A stretch of DNA of 64,000 bases from an uncultured Armatimonadota bacterium (GTDB taxonomy: Bacteria; Armatimonadota; Fimbriimonadia; Fimbriimonadales; Fimbriimonadaceae): positions 1-64,000 of the forward strand of contig CAIVDU010000064.1 in the NCBI GenBank assembly GCA_903904815.1, given 5' to 3'. The translations under genes and the position numbers were made by a program. The notes beneath the pieces are model-generated. The model saw nothing but the letters and a program-made list of their open reading frames with translations. It did not search any database and was not told where the DNA came from. Of the stretch, positions 43,519 through 52,351 are shown piece after piece; the first letter of the stretch is position 1, and each line of letters begins with the position of its first letter.

Positions 43519-44121
43519 ATGGGAACATCTGGCCCCTACAGTGAATTGGAATATCTCATTCTCGCCATGGTCGGAGAAGGTGTCAACTCCGGATATGGAA
43601 TGAGGAAACGCATGAATGTCATGCGTGGTGGTCGGTGGAGCGCTGAAAGTGGCTCCGTCTACCGCGTACTGCGCCGGCTTGAGCGGGATGGACTCGTGGC
43701 AGAGGCCCGGAAGGTTGGCGTGCCGAACCGAGAGCGTACTGAGTACGAACTCACGTCTCACGGTGAGTCCACGCTGACGAGTTGGCTGACGTTTCCTCCC
43801 GATAGATCGGAACTTGGGTTCCTAGTCGATCCCTTACGGACCCGAAGCTACTTCCTCGCTCGATTGCGACCTCCGGAGCAGTCGAGAGTGGTGAAGGCGT
43901 GGCTGCAAGAAAGCAAGCAGTTCGTGACGGACCTAAAGCGAGACTTGGACGCCATGCCGAATCCCGACGATCTCCGGAACGTGGGGTATCAAAACCTGCT
44001 CTATCTCGCAGAGGCGCGACATGAATGGCTGAAGAAACTACACTCCATCATCAAGGCGGGCTCGCTACGCTCTGAGTCAGTCGAATTGGATGCGCTTACG
44101 GGCGTGGCCGTAGAGGCGTAA
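43519..44121 (+). CDS. PadR family transcriptional regulator
   Basis: This 200-aa protein has the PadR winged-helix domain: SELEYLILAMVGEGVNSGYG at the start, SAESGSVYRVLRRLERDGLV as the recognition helix region near residue 50, and RTEYELTSHGESTL as the wing. The C-terminal helical domain is of the Vir/PadR-C type for dimerisation. The ATG at 43519 gives the typical N-terminus; a TTG at 43477 would add 14 residues. No likely target transporter is adjacent. Confidence 0.9.
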   Translation: MGTSGPYSELEYLILAMVGEGVNSGYGMRKRMNVMRGGRWSAESGSVYRVLRRLERDGLVAEARKVGVPNRERTEYELTSHGESTLTSWLTFPPDRSELGFLVDPLRTRSYFLARLRPPEQSRVVKAWLQESKQFVTDLKRDLDAMPNPDDLRNVGYQNLLYLAEARHEWLKKLHSIIKAGSLRSESVELDALTGVAVEA

Positions 44122-44125
44122 ACAG

Positions 44126-44158
44126 AAACGCCCCCACGAGCATCTCGTGGGGGCGTTT
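44126..44158. terminator. Bidirectional hairpin terminator, PadR / GreA-like
   Basis: AAACGCCCCCACGAG at 44126-44140 pairs perfectly with CTCGTGGGGGCGTTT at 44144-44158, a 15-bp stem with a three-base loop. It lies between two convergent stop codons. The U-tract is short on both strands. Confidence 0.8.
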
Positions 44159-44174
44159 ACTGTACATCAATCTA

Positions 44175-44678
44175 TCAGCGGCTGATTGCGAGAATCTTGT
44201 ATCGCTTCTTGCCCTCTGGGGCTTCGAAAATCACTTCTTCCATTGCGGAGTGACCAAACAGCGCCGTGCCGAGCGGCGACTCAATACTGATAAGGTCTCG
44301 TGTTGGATCGGCCTCGATGCTGCTAACGACTCGGACTTGAAACTCATCGTCGTATTGAAGATCGTTCAACTGGACGACTGAGCCAATTCCAACTCGATCG
44401 GTTGGGACCATCTCAGGTTCGAGGATGTGTGCATTACCGAAGATCGTCTTCAGTTCGGCTATCCGGCTTTCGACCATCGCTTGCTCGAATTTGACTTCGT
44501 CGAGTTCGCTGTTGTCCTCGCTAAATTCGCCATGCTGTTGACTCTCGCGGATGCGATCGGCAATCTCAGGTCGTTTGACCGAGGTCAAGTGTTCCAGCTC
44601 TCGCTGAAGGGCACTGAAGCCTTCAGGTGTGATCGGAATACCACCCTGCTGCTCGTTGAGGATTTCAATCTCACTCAT
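44175..44678 (-). CDS. GreA/GreB-family paralogue with altered tip
   Basis: This 167-aa protein is a second Gre-family member. It has the N-terminal coiled coil and a C-terminal domain with TRDLISIESPLGTALFGH, close to GreA. The tip, normally GDLxENAxY, reads GEFSEDNSELDEVK: the first Asp is Glu, acidic residues are added and the Asn-Ala-Tyr part is lost. It may still bind the polymerase secondary channel but its cleavage activity is uncertain. It has its own TATACT box about 35 bases upstream. Gfh-type regulatory homologues are a possible comparison. Confidence 0.88.
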   Translation of the reverse strand: MSEIEILNEQQGGIPITPEGFSALQRELEHLTSVKRPEIADRIRESQQHGEFSEDNSELDEVKFEQAMVESRIAELKTIFGNAHILEPEMVPTDRVGIGSVVQLNDLQYDDEFQVRVVSSIEADPTRDLISIESPLGTALFGHSAMEEVIFEAPEGKKRYKILAISR

Positions 44679-44916
44679 TCGTTTATCTCTTATCTTGCGT
44701 GCAAGGCGAAGCAGTATAGCCTCAATTTGGGTCCATACAACCAGTCCCTATTTTCTTTCGCGCCAATTGTGTTCTATAACGGCGAAAACTCGTCGAAGTT
44801 CCACTTTTCCCGAATTTTCATGGAACCGCAATTGATTCTTCCCACTATAATCGGCGAACCAACGCGTTTCCTTATTACGTCTCCCTCACATTGTTCGCCG
44901 GTGATCGAACCACTGG

Positions 44917-44922
44917 TAGTCT
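44917..44922 (+). promoter_or_regulatory. -10-like box of the secreted protein / pilT operon
   Basis: TAGTCT is followed by seven bases and the ATG at 44930, the first gene of the pilT cluster. No Shine-Dalgarno is present. Confidence 0.5.
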
Positions 44923-44929
44923 GAACTCG

Positions 44930-45700
44930 ATGCGGCTTCTACTCACCGTCTGCTTTCTGTTTACTCTGCTGAGCCTCGGTTTGACGCAGGGAACCGCAAC
45001 GAATCTCTTTACGTCGGTGAAGCCCGAGGCGACAATTCGTATTCGAAAGCACTCGATGGGGGCAGACCTCGTCGAAATCACCATCGGAGATTCACAGTAT
45101 TCCCCTGAAGCGCTTCGAGAGCAGATTCGGCGACTTGGGACCGAACTCCATAGCGAACCTCGAGGATTGGCGCTCAGTCAGGTTGAGTTCACTAAGAACG
45201 ACCCCGCCGGCGCGTTTCTTCGGGCTAATTTTGCTGTGGATGGGTTAACCGACCCTGCCCAGGGCATCTATCGCATCGGTCCCCTGGCGCGAGCCATGGC
45301 CGGCGGCCCGAAAGGTCATGAGATTCACGGGTTGGCAATCATTTTTGAGGGTCTGGCTCCCACCGACACGACACTCGTAGAATACGGCATCCGAGATGGC
45401 TCTCCAGTGTCGGTTCTTGGCCGTTACGAACCAGGTCCCATAGGTTTAGAGTATCGGGTCGCGCTGAACACTCAAGATCCAACCCAAATCGTCATCCCCG
45501 ATCGGAAATCGGCAGCGCCACCGGTTACTCCTGCTTCCGCGAATTCTCCTTCTTCTACTCCGTGGCTGCTCTACGCGGCAGTCGCCTTTTTCGCTCTCAC
45601 AATCGGAGCGTTGGTATACTCGCTGACGCCTCGCAACTCAGGTCCGAGACCACCCAAAGCCTTGAAAAACCAACCCAAAGGAACTTCCCGACACAGATGA
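44930..45700 (+). CDS. Hypothetical exported protein with C-terminal membrane anchor
   Basis: I do not recognise a family for this 256-aa protein. It has a signal peptide (residues 1-20), an extracytoplasmic domain with FTSVKPEATIRIRKHSMG and IGDSQYSPEALREQIRRLG, a Pro/Ala/Ser linker, and a C-terminal membrane helix near residues 218-240 followed by a basic cytoplasmic tail. The TGA overlaps the ATG of the first pilT gene (ATGA). The coupling suggests a role in pili or the envelope, which is inference. Confidence 0.75.
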   Translation: MRLLLTVCFLFTLLSLGLTQGTATNLFTSVKPEATIRIRKHSMGADLVEITIGDSQYSPEALREQIRRLGTELHSEPRGLALSQVEFTKNDPAGAFLRANFAVDGLTDPAQGIYRIGPLARAMAGGPKGHEIHGLAIIFEGLAPTDTTLVEYGIRDGSPVSVLGRYEPGPIGLEYRVALNTQDPTQIVIPDRKSAAPPVTPASANSPSSTPWLLYAAVAFFALTIGALVYSLTPRNSGPRPPKALKNQPKGTSRHR

Positions 45701-46776
45701 TAAACGTTGATACCCTGCGCATGGAGGACTTGATCGATATTGCTTTTGAGGTCAATGCTTCTGACGTTTTCGTCAAGGCCGGATCTCAGCCGAAGATGAA
45801 GCAATACGGGTACGTGAAGCCGTTCCCGGTCGAGATTCCCGTCATCGACGCTGCGAACATGAAGCGGATGCTTTCCGAACTCATGAGCCCTCGCCAGCTG
45901 AGAAGATTCGAAGAGACAATGGAGACCGACCTGGGTTTCACGGTTCACGGCAAGTGCCGTGTCCGTTGCAACATCTATATGGAGCGAGGCAACTGGGCGA
46001 CTGTCTGCCGTGTTGTCCCTCTTCGAATTCGATCTCTGGAAGAACTTGGTCTGCCACCGGTCCTCGGTGAGCTTGCCAAGCACCGCCTCGGCCTCGTGCT
46101 TTTCACCGGACCTACCGGTTCCGGAAAGACCACTTCGTTGGCCGCGATCATCGACATTATCAACAAAGCTCGCGAATGTCACATCGTCACGATTGAAGAC
46201 CCGCTTGAAGTTGTTCATCAGGACAAGATGAGCTACGTGAGCCAGCGAGAAGTCGGAATCGACACCGAAGACTTTAAGCCCGCGCTCCGCGCCGTAGTTC
46301 GTGAAGCGCCCGATGTGATTCTAATCGGTGAAATGCGCGACGCGGAAACGATGGGCGTTGCACTTCAGGCTGGTGAAACGGGTCACCTTGTGTTCTCAAC
46401 CGTCCACACCGCCAGCGCGTACGAGACCATGGACCGCATCATTAACATGTTCCCGCCGCACGAAAAGATGCACATCTGTCAGCGCATGGCTGGATCACTT
46501 CGCGCAATCGTTGCCCAGAAGCTGGTTCCAAGAGCGGATGGAAACGGTCGTGTCGTGGCGAACGAGATTCTGATCTGTACGCCTACGATCAGCAAGGCCA
46601 TTGAAGACGGCAAGTTTAGCGACCTCTACTCCCACATGAACGAGGGCGGATTCTGGGGAATGCAAACGATGAACCAATCCCTGGTTCGATACGTTAAGGC
46701 AGGCATCATCACCGAACAAATGGCGATGAACCACGCTGGAATTGCTTCAGAACTTAAGCAGATGCTACGGCGTTAA
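45697..46776 (+). CDS. PilT-family twitching motility ATPase, divergent copy
   Basis: This 359-aa hexameric ATPase should power retraction of type IV pili. Walker A is GPTGSGKTTS near residue 136, the Asp box includes IEDPLEVVH, Walker B is VILIGEMRD, and the His box is GHLVFSTVHT. The PilT signature AIRNLIRE is replaced by TISKAIED, so this copy may be PilU-like or regulatory. The start overlaps the upstream stop; an ATG at 45721 is a possible alternative. It is 74 bases from the next pilT gene. Confidence 0.93.
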   Translation: MINVDTLRMEDLIDIAFEVNASDVFVKAGSQPKMKQYGYVKPFPVEIPVIDAANMKRMLSELMSPRQLRRFEETMETDLGFTVHGKCRVRCNIYMERGNWATVCRVVPLRIRSLEELGLPPVLGELAKHRLGLVLFTGPTGSGKTTSLAAIIDIINKARECHIVTIEDPLEVVHQDKMSYVSQREVGIDTEDFKPALRAVVREAPDVILIGEMRDAETMGVALQAGETGHLVFSTVHTASAYETMDRIINMFPPHEKMHICQRMAGSLRAIVAQKLVPRADGNGRVVANEILICTPTISKAIEDGKFSDLYSHMNEGGFWGMQTMNQSLVRYVKAGIITEQMAMNHAGIASELKQMLRR

Positions 46777-46850
46777 AATTTCTGGGTGTGGGTTAAGTAT
46801 TTTTATGACCGTTCCCCTACAATGCAGTAACGGCGGAGACACCAACGCGA

Positions 46851-47948
46851 ATGGCGCACAAGATTGACGACCTGCTTACCGAACTCGTAGAGAGGGACGC
46901 AAGTGATTTGCACCTAAAGGCCGGACAGCCGCCGGTAATGCGAATCCGTGGGTCCCTCGTGCGGATTCCCGAACTCGAACTAACCATTGACGAGCACAAT
47001 GAAATGCTCATGGGCATGCTCAATGAGGAGCGACGGGAGCAACTCAATACGGTCAAGGAGCTGGATCTTTCGTATACCGTCGCCGGAGTTTCTCGTTTTC
47101 GGGTCAACATGTTCTGGCAAAGGGGGAATGTCGGAGCCGTCTTCCGAGTCATCCCCTACCGAATTCGAACGATTGACCAGCTCGGTCTGCCTCAGGTCTG
47201 CAAGAAGATCGCCATGCTCCCACGTGGGCTCGTGCTTGTCACTGGTCCCACCGGATCTGGTAAGTCGACATCCCTGGCCGCGATGATCGACCACATTAAC
47301 ACCTACCGTAAGGCGCATATCATGACGATCGAAGATCCGATCGAATACGTGCACCCGGACAAGACGTCGATCATCAACCAGCGCGAATTAGCCACTGACA
47401 CACGTTCTTTTTCTGAGGCGTTGCGTCACGTAATGCGTCAGAACCCCGATGTGATTCTCGTGGGTGAGATGCGGGACTTGGAGACCATCCAGTTGGCCAT
47501 CACGGCCGCTGAGACCGGTCACCTCGTGTTTTCCACCCTTCATACGGTGGACGCAGCTCAGACCATCGACCGAATCATCGATGTTTTCCCGCCTGAGCAG
47601 CAGGCTCAGGTCCGGACCCAGCTTTCTGCCACAGTTCAAGCCGTCGTTTCCCAGTCGCTGCTCCCCAATCGGGACGGCAAATCACGAATCGCCGCCTTTG
47701 AAGTGATGATCGGCTCCCCCTCGATACGTACGATCATTCGAGAAGGGAAGACCCACGCGCTCTACATGGACATCCAGACCGGACGCGACGTCGGGATGCA
47801 GACTCTCGACGGCAACCTTCTTGATCTGCTCAAAGATGGAAAGATCGATTACGAGCAAGCCGTCTCAAAGTCGTCAAACATCGAAGATTTCAAGCGCCGT
47901 GCCTTGGCGGCGGGATTAATGGAGGTTCCTGTAGTTGCAGTCCATTGA
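46851..47948 (+). CDS. pilT: Twitching motility protein PilT
   Basis: This 365-aa ATPase is the most canonical of three tandem PilT proteins. The N-terminal domain has RDASDLHLKAGQPPVMRIRG. Walker A is GPTGSGKSTS, Walker B VILVGEMRD, the His box GHLVFSTLHT, and the PilT signature reads SIRTIIREGK. It would depolymerise type IV pili from the cytoplasmic base. TACAAT at 46818-46823 may be its own promoter, with GGAG before the start. It overlaps the third copy by 14 bases. Confidence 0.95.
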   Translation: MAHKIDDLLTELVERDASDLHLKAGQPPVMRIRGSLVRIPELELTIDEHNEMLMGMLNEERREQLNTVKELDLSYTVAGVSRFRVNMFWQRGNVGAVFRVIPYRIRTIDQLGLPQVCKKIAMLPRGLVLVTGPTGSGKSTSLAAMIDHINTYRKAHIMTIEDPIEYVHPDKTSIINQRELATDTRSFSEALRHVMRQNPDVILVGEMRDLETIQLAITAAETGHLVFSTLHTVDAAQTIDRIIDVFPPEQQAQVRTQLSATVQAVVSQSLLPNRDGKSRIAAFEVMIGSPSIRTIIREGKTHALYMDIQTGRDVGMQTLDGNLLDLLKDGKIDYEQAVSKSSNIEDFKRRALAAGLMEVPVVAVH

Positions 47949-49122
47949 GACATTTCTCGCGAAGTGCGTCGAGATGGGCGGATCTGACCTCCATTTCAAA
48001 ACGGATACGGGAAGAGCCTATGTTCGCGTAAATGGCGACCTGGTTGGCCTGGATGCTGCTCCATTTACCGACGCTGAGTTCAGGACCGCCCTGTTCCAGG
48101 TGCTCAAGATTAACCAAATCGCGAAGTTTGAGAGAGACCTCGAACTCGACTTTGCCATGGAAGTTGTCGGTGTGAGTCGGTTTCGTGGGAATGCGTACCA
48201 ACAGCGCGGACACATGCAGGCCGCTTTCCGCGTGATTCCCTACGAAGTCAAGTCGATGGAGGACCTGCAACTTCCTGCAGCATGCTACGACTTTATCGAG
48301 CGTCCTCGGGGACTGGTCTTGGTCACTGGCCCCGCTGGGTCGGGTAAATCGACCTCGCTTGCGGCGATGCTTGATCGAATTAACCGAACGCAACCGGTTC
48401 ATATCGTGACCGTCGAAGATCCTGTCGAGTTCGTGCACGATGACCATAAGGCGCTGATCAACCAACGCGAGTTGGAGGTCGACACCAACTCGTTTGCCCA
48501 CGCTCTGAAATATGTTCTGCGCCAAGACCCCGACGTCATCCTAGTCGGTGAAATGCGCGACCTGGAGACCATCCACCTGGCGATCACAGCCGCAGAAACT
48601 GGCCACCTCGTCTTCGGAACCCTTCACACGGTGGACGCGATTCAGACCGTGGATCGAATTGTCGACGTGTTTCCGATGCATTCGCAGCAACAGGTTCGGA
48701 TGCAGTTGTCGGTCAATCTGGTCGGCGTTTTATCTCAAACTCTGGTTCGTAGAAACGATGGTCGGGGCCGAGTCGCAGCCTATGAGGTCCTAGTGGCAAA
48801 CTCCGCCGTTCGAAACCTCATTCGTGAGAGCAAGACATACCAAATCAACTCGCTCATTCAAACCGGCGCAAGACAAAAAATGCAGACGCTCGACCAGAGC
48901 CTCGCGCGCCTCGTCGAAAAAGGAATTGTCGACCAGGACGAGGCCCGAACAAGGGCAAAGGACGCCCCCGAATTCGATCGCTTGCTTAAGTTGATGCGGG
49001 AGATTCCTGCCTCGCCGCCTCCGGTTGCTCCTTCCAGCCAGAATCCAGAGACGCCCAAGGCGCCGCCTCCCTCGGCCGGAGTCCGCGGTCAGCCTAACCG
49101 CCCCGCCTTCCGTCGAGATTAG
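47935..49122 (+). CDS. Third PilT-family ATPase
   Basis: This 395-aa protein begins with MGGSDLHFKTDTGRAYVRV near residue 12 and has Walker A GPAGSGKSTS, Walker B VILVGEMRD, His box GHLVFGTLHT and the near-canonical AVRNLIRESK. It carries a Pro-rich C-terminal tail of about 30 residues not found in the other two copies. The start is a TTG with GGAGG nine bases upstream, inside the end of the second copy, so translation is coupled. No pilB, pilC or pilin genes are in the window. Confidence 0.94.
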   Translation: MQSIETFLAKCVEMGGSDLHFKTDTGRAYVRVNGDLVGLDAAPFTDAEFRTALFQVLKINQIAKFERDLELDFAMEVVGVSRFRGNAYQQRGHMQAAFRVIPYEVKSMEDLQLPAACYDFIERPRGLVLVTGPAGSGKSTSLAAMLDRINRTQPVHIVTVEDPVEFVHDDHKALINQRELEVDTNSFAHALKYVLRQDPDVILVGEMRDLETIHLAITAAETGHLVFGTLHTVDAIQTVDRIVDVFPMHSQQQVRMQLSVNLVGVLSQTLVRRNDGRGRVAAYEVLVANSAVRNLIRESKTYQINSLIQTGARQKMQTLDQSLARLVEKGIVDQDEARTRAKDAPEFDRLLKLMREIPASPPPVAPSSQNPETPKAPPPSAGVRGQPNRPAFRRD

Positions 49123-49123
49123 G

Positions 49124-49129
49124 TACCTT
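49124..49129 (+). promoter_or_regulatory. -10-like box of metX
   Basis: TACCTT, just after the pilT stop codon, is followed by six bases and the GTG start at 49136. There is no Shine-Dalgarno. Confidence 0.45.
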
Positions 49130-49135
49130 TTTGGC

Positions 49136-50221
49136 GTGCAGATCGATCCGGGGCTTTTCCAAGAGAACGAACGCACTCAGCCGACCGTTTTAGGCCGGCA
49201 GTCGCTTTCTATCGGCCCACTCGACCTCGAATCCGGAGCCAGACTAGAGGACGTCGTCGTTGCTTACGAAACGTGGGGAACCCTCTCGCCTGCCCGAGAT
49301 AACGCCATTCTGGTCTGCCACGCGCTCACCGGAGACTCGCATGCCATTGGATGGTGGTCCCGCTTAGTCGGACCCGGCAAACCCATCGACACCGACCGAC
49401 ACTACGTGGTGTGTGCGAACGTCCTCGGTGGATGTCAGGGTTCAACTGGACCTGCCTCCCTGGCGTCCGATGGAAAGCCGTATGGCAGTCGATTCCCGAT
49501 TATCACGGTCGGTGACATGGTCAACGCTCAAAAACGCCTAATCGACCACCTGGGTATACCGTGCCTTTTGGCGATTGCTGGAGGCAGCATGGGCGGCATG
49601 CTTGCCCTCGATTGGACAGTGAGGTATCCAGGCTCAGTCAGGAAGGCGTTCATCACTGCAAGTGGAGCCGCTCACAGCGCGATGCAGATCGGCTTCAACG
49701 AAGCGGCTCGCCAGGCCATCATGCGCGACGCCAAGTGGCTAGGCGGCGACTATCCGCTCGACGAGGGGCCTGAAGGCGGTCTCGCGGTGGCACGGATGAT
49801 TGGGCACCTGTCGTTTCTTTGCGAAGAGGCCTTTACCGCGAAGTTCGGGAGGAGGCTGCAAGGGAAGTCGCACTACGAGTATCACACTGGGGTCGAATTT
49901 GAGGTCGAGAGTTATCTCAACTACCAGGGCGATAAATTCACAAAGCGATTCGATGCGAATAGCTTGATTGTGGTGACTCGCGCCATCGACTACTTCGATC
50001 TCAAGACGCTAAAAAGGTCGACCACCGAATACCTTTTCGTGAGCTACACCACCGACTGGCTGTATCCGACCCATCAATCCGTCGAGCTTAATGCAATGGC
50101 GATAACGGCAGGCTGCCGCAGTTCTCACGTCGAGATCGATCTCCCGTTCGGCCATGACGCCTTCCTGCTCGACGCGGACGTACAGGGCCCAGAGCTGTGC
50201 GCACTCTTGGCGAGGGAATAG
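49136..50221 (+). CDS. metX: Homoserine O-acyltransferase (MetX type)
   Basis: MetX acylates homoserine in methionine synthesis. The 361-aa alpha/beta-hydrolase has VVVAYETWGTLSPARDNAIL near the N-terminus, NVLGGCQGSTGPAS, the nucleophile elbow AIAGGSMGGMLALDW with catalytic Ser, and the late Asp and His in TDWLYPTHQSV and PFGHDAFLLD. Acetyl-CoA is the usual donor, but some MetX-type enzymes use succinyl-CoA, so the donor is not certain. The GTG at 49136 is chosen because the upstream frame lies within the pilT gene and TACCTT precedes it. Confidence 0.93.
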   Translation: MQIDPGLFQENERTQPTVLGRQSLSIGPLDLESGARLEDVVVAYETWGTLSPARDNAILVCHALTGDSHAIGWWSRLVGPGKPIDTDRHYVVCANVLGGCQGSTGPASLASDGKPYGSRFPIITVGDMVNAQKRLIDHLGIPCLLAIAGGSMGGMLALDWTVRYPGSVRKAFITASGAAHSAMQIGFNEAARQAIMRDAKWLGGDYPLDEGPEGGLAVARMIGHLSFLCEEAFTAKFGRRLQGKSHYEYHTGVEFEVESYLNYQGDKFTKRFDANSLIVVTRAIDYFDLKTLKRSTTEYLFVSYTTDWLYPTHQSVELNAMAITAGCRSSHVEIDLPFGHDAFLLDADVQGPELCALLARE

Positions 50222-50245
50222 CTCCGGCGCGCTGGTTGCCGAGTT

Positions 50246-50285
50246 CAAAAAAGCCTCCCACGGGAATCTGAAGACCCGTGAGAGG
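50246..50285 (-). terminator. Intrinsic terminator of the GH4 gene
   Basis: GCCTCCCACGGG at 50253-50264 pairs with CCCGTGAGAGGC at 50274-50285 with one internal mismatch. On the minus strand the stem is followed by TTTTTT. It also separates this gene from the convergent metX. Confidence 0.85.
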
Positions 50286-50300
50286 CATTGATTTGCCGCT

Positions 50301-51695
50301 CTAGCGGTATCCCGGCAAGAACTCTTCTTCCGCCTCAAAAAGGCGTCGAGTCATCTCTTCAATTTCCGCCGGCGAACAGACCGCCGAGGTGAGCGGATCG
50401 AGCATGAGTGCCCACGCGGCCAGCTGTTTCGACTTTTCGATTGCGGCGTCGGCCGCGAGGTCGAACATCCGCATGTTGGAGTCACAGATGGCAGCCATCT
50501 GCTTGGGCAGCTTTCCGAATCGGGTGGGCTGGATGCCATTGCGATTGATCAAACAAGCGACCTCGACACATCCATCCAATGGAAGATTCGAGATCAGTCC
50601 ACCGGTGTTCAGAACATTCCCGTAAATCACGGTCGGGCTGTGCTTTTCTCTCGCTTCGATGATCCAAGCGCCATATTCCCACGACCGCTCCAGCTTGGTC
50701 GCTTCTTCTCCGCTAATCTGTTTCAGGCGACTCGTATCCTGATTTTGACGCCAAGTGGGCCAGTTATCCGCATAGAAGCTTTCCTGACCGCGGTACCCCG
50801 TGTCGGTGTAGCGATCAAGCAGATCCTTTCGCTTTCGGTAGTAGGGAAGGTACTCGCTCAAGTGTCCGCTCGACTCGGTGATGAAGGCGCCAAAATGGGC
50901 CAGCATGTCCGAACGAACAGGCTCATCCTGGGAGAATTGACTGGTTCGGTCTCGAGCTTGCTCGAGGAGTCCCGGGTAAAGGCTCTTGCCGTCGGGGCCA
51001 TTGAATTCGACAAACCACGCAAGGTGGTTGATGCCTCCGCACTGCCACTGGATCTGATCGTAGGGCACGTCGGTGTACTTGGCAAGTTGGTGAGACGAGC
51101 CCTGAACTGAGTGGCACAGGCCAACGTGTTGCATGGATGTCGTGCGCCCAGCGGCGAGGCACATCATGTTCATCGGATTCGTATAGTTCAACACGATGGC
51201 CTGGGGACAGAGCCGTTCGGCGTCTTTGAGGATGGAAATCCAGACAGGAAGGGTCCTGAGGCCCTTGAACAGCCCGCCTGGGCCAATCGTGTCGCCAATG
51301 TTCTGACTCACGCCAAATTCCAGGGGAATGTCATTGTCAAAGCGAACGCACGCGGTTCCGCTCACTTCGATAGCATTGACAATGTAGTCCGTGCCGGGGA
51401 GGAGATCTATGCGGTTTGTGCTCGCAAGGACCTTCCATTTTTCGCCCCCCTCCACCTGCTCGAGGATCTTGTTCATCAGCTTTTCAGTGAGAGAGAGTCT
51501 CTCACCGTCGATGTCCACAAGTCGCAGCTCACCTCCCGCGTTGTTGGGAATGAGTACGACGTCCTTGAGAATCGATGTGGTGAAGAAGCTTCCCGCGCCC
51601 AACATCAGGACGTTGATGGGGCGGGGCATATTGCCCGGGAGGCCAAGACGATTATCGGCCTTAGAATGGTCGGCGTGTGACTCAGCGACTGCCAT
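50301..51695 (-). CDS. Glycoside hydrolase family 4, alpha-galactosidase (MelA)-like
   Basis: GH4 enzymes cleave glycosides by an NAD- and metal-dependent redox mechanism. This 464-aa cytoplasmic protein has the NAD-binding LMLGAGSFFTTSILKDV and VDIDGERL, VNAIEVSG, NYTNPMNMM, and the metal ligands in GLCHSVQGS (Cys) and GGINHLAWF (His). CHSVQG is close to MelA-type alpha-galactosidases, but alpha-glucosidase and glucuronidase activities also occur in the family. The ATG at 51695 has TATGTT seven bases upstream; an internal ATG at 51629 is the alternative. Confidence 0.92.
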   Translation of the reverse strand: MAVAESHADHSKADNRLGLPGNMPRPINVLMLGAGSFFTTSILKDVVLIPNNAGGELRLVDIDGERLSLTEKLMNKILEQVEGGEKWKVLASTNRIDLLPGTDYIVNAIEVSGTACVRFDNDIPLEFGVSQNIGDTIGPGGLFKGLRTLPVWISILKDAERLCPQAIVLNYTNPMNMMCLAAGRTTSMQHVGLCHSVQGSSHQLAKYTDVPYDQIQWQCGGINHLAWFVEFNGPDGKSLYPGLLEQARDRTSQFSQDEPVRSDMLAHFGAFITESSGHLSEYLPYYRKRKDLLDRYTDTGYRGQESFYADNWPTWRQNQDTSRLKQISGEEATKLERSWEYGAWIIEAREKHSPTVIYGNVLNTGGLISNLPLDGCVEVACLINRNGIQPTRFGKLPKQMAAICDSNMRMFDLAADAAIEKSKQLAAWALMLDPLTSAVCSPAEIEEMTRRLFEAEEEFLPGYR

Positions 51696-51702
51696 GAATA
51701 GA

Positions 51703-51708
51703 AACATA
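51703..51708 (-). promoter_or_regulatory. -10-like box of the GH4 gene
   Basis: On the minus strand TATGTT is followed by seven bases and the ATG at 51695. Confidence 0.5.
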
Positions 51709-51874
51709 GCAGAACATCCCTCTTGGATGCAGGTGTCACGAGGAAAAGTTGAGCGGATGAAACCCTGGCTATGTCACCGGGGTCTATAATAGAGGCGTAG
51801 GTTGTTAAGAGCGGTGCTGAGCTCTCGATCGAACTGAAACGACGCCTTGGCATTTAAGTGCTCGACTGAATACC

Positions 51875-52351
51875 ATGATGAAATCATCGACACCTGTTAG
51901 TCTGGATAGCAAATTGATTCTGCTTATCGAAGACAATATCGATGATGAGCGGCTAACCCTGAGAGCGCTTCGGCGAAACAACGTCATGAATGAGGTTGTC
52001 GTCGCCTGCGATGGCCAAGAGGCGATCGACTACCTGTTCGGCACCGGAACGTTTGCCGGACGCGACATGTCGATCATGCCCGCATTCGTCATTCTCGACC
52101 TAAAGCTTCCTCGACTGAGCGGTTTAGAGGTTCTCAAAAGGATTCGGACGGACGCCCGAACTCGCCGACTCCCTGTCGTAGTTTTGACCTCCAGCGACGA
52201 CGAGTCCCAAATCGAAGAGAGCTACTCAACCGGAGCCAACTCTTTCATTCAGAAGCCAACCGATCCTTCCGAATTCAGCGAGATGATTCTCCATGTGGCC
52301 ATGTACTGGCTACTGCTGAATCGAACCGTCCCCGAACGAATGTTGGCCTAG
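51875..52351 (+). CDS. Stand-alone response regulator (Rcp1-like receiver)
   Basis: This 158-aa protein is a single receiver domain. Acidic residues EDN near residue 16 bind magnesium, the phosphorylated Asp is in FVILDLKLPRLSGLEVLKR near residue 70, and the Thr/Ser and Lys of the switch are in VVVLTSSDDE and FIQKPTD. It has no output domain. LDLKLPR and the surrounding sequence resemble Rcp1-type partners of phytochrome-like kinases. No histidine kinase is adjacent. Confidence 0.93.
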   Translation: MMKSSTPVSLDSKLILLIEDNIDDERLTLRALRRNNVMNEVVVACDGQEAIDYLFGTGTFAGRDMSIMPAFVILDLKLPRLSGLEVLKRIRTDARTRRLPVVVLTSSDDESQIEESYSTGANSFIQKPTDPSEFSEMILHVAMYWLLLNRTVPERMLA

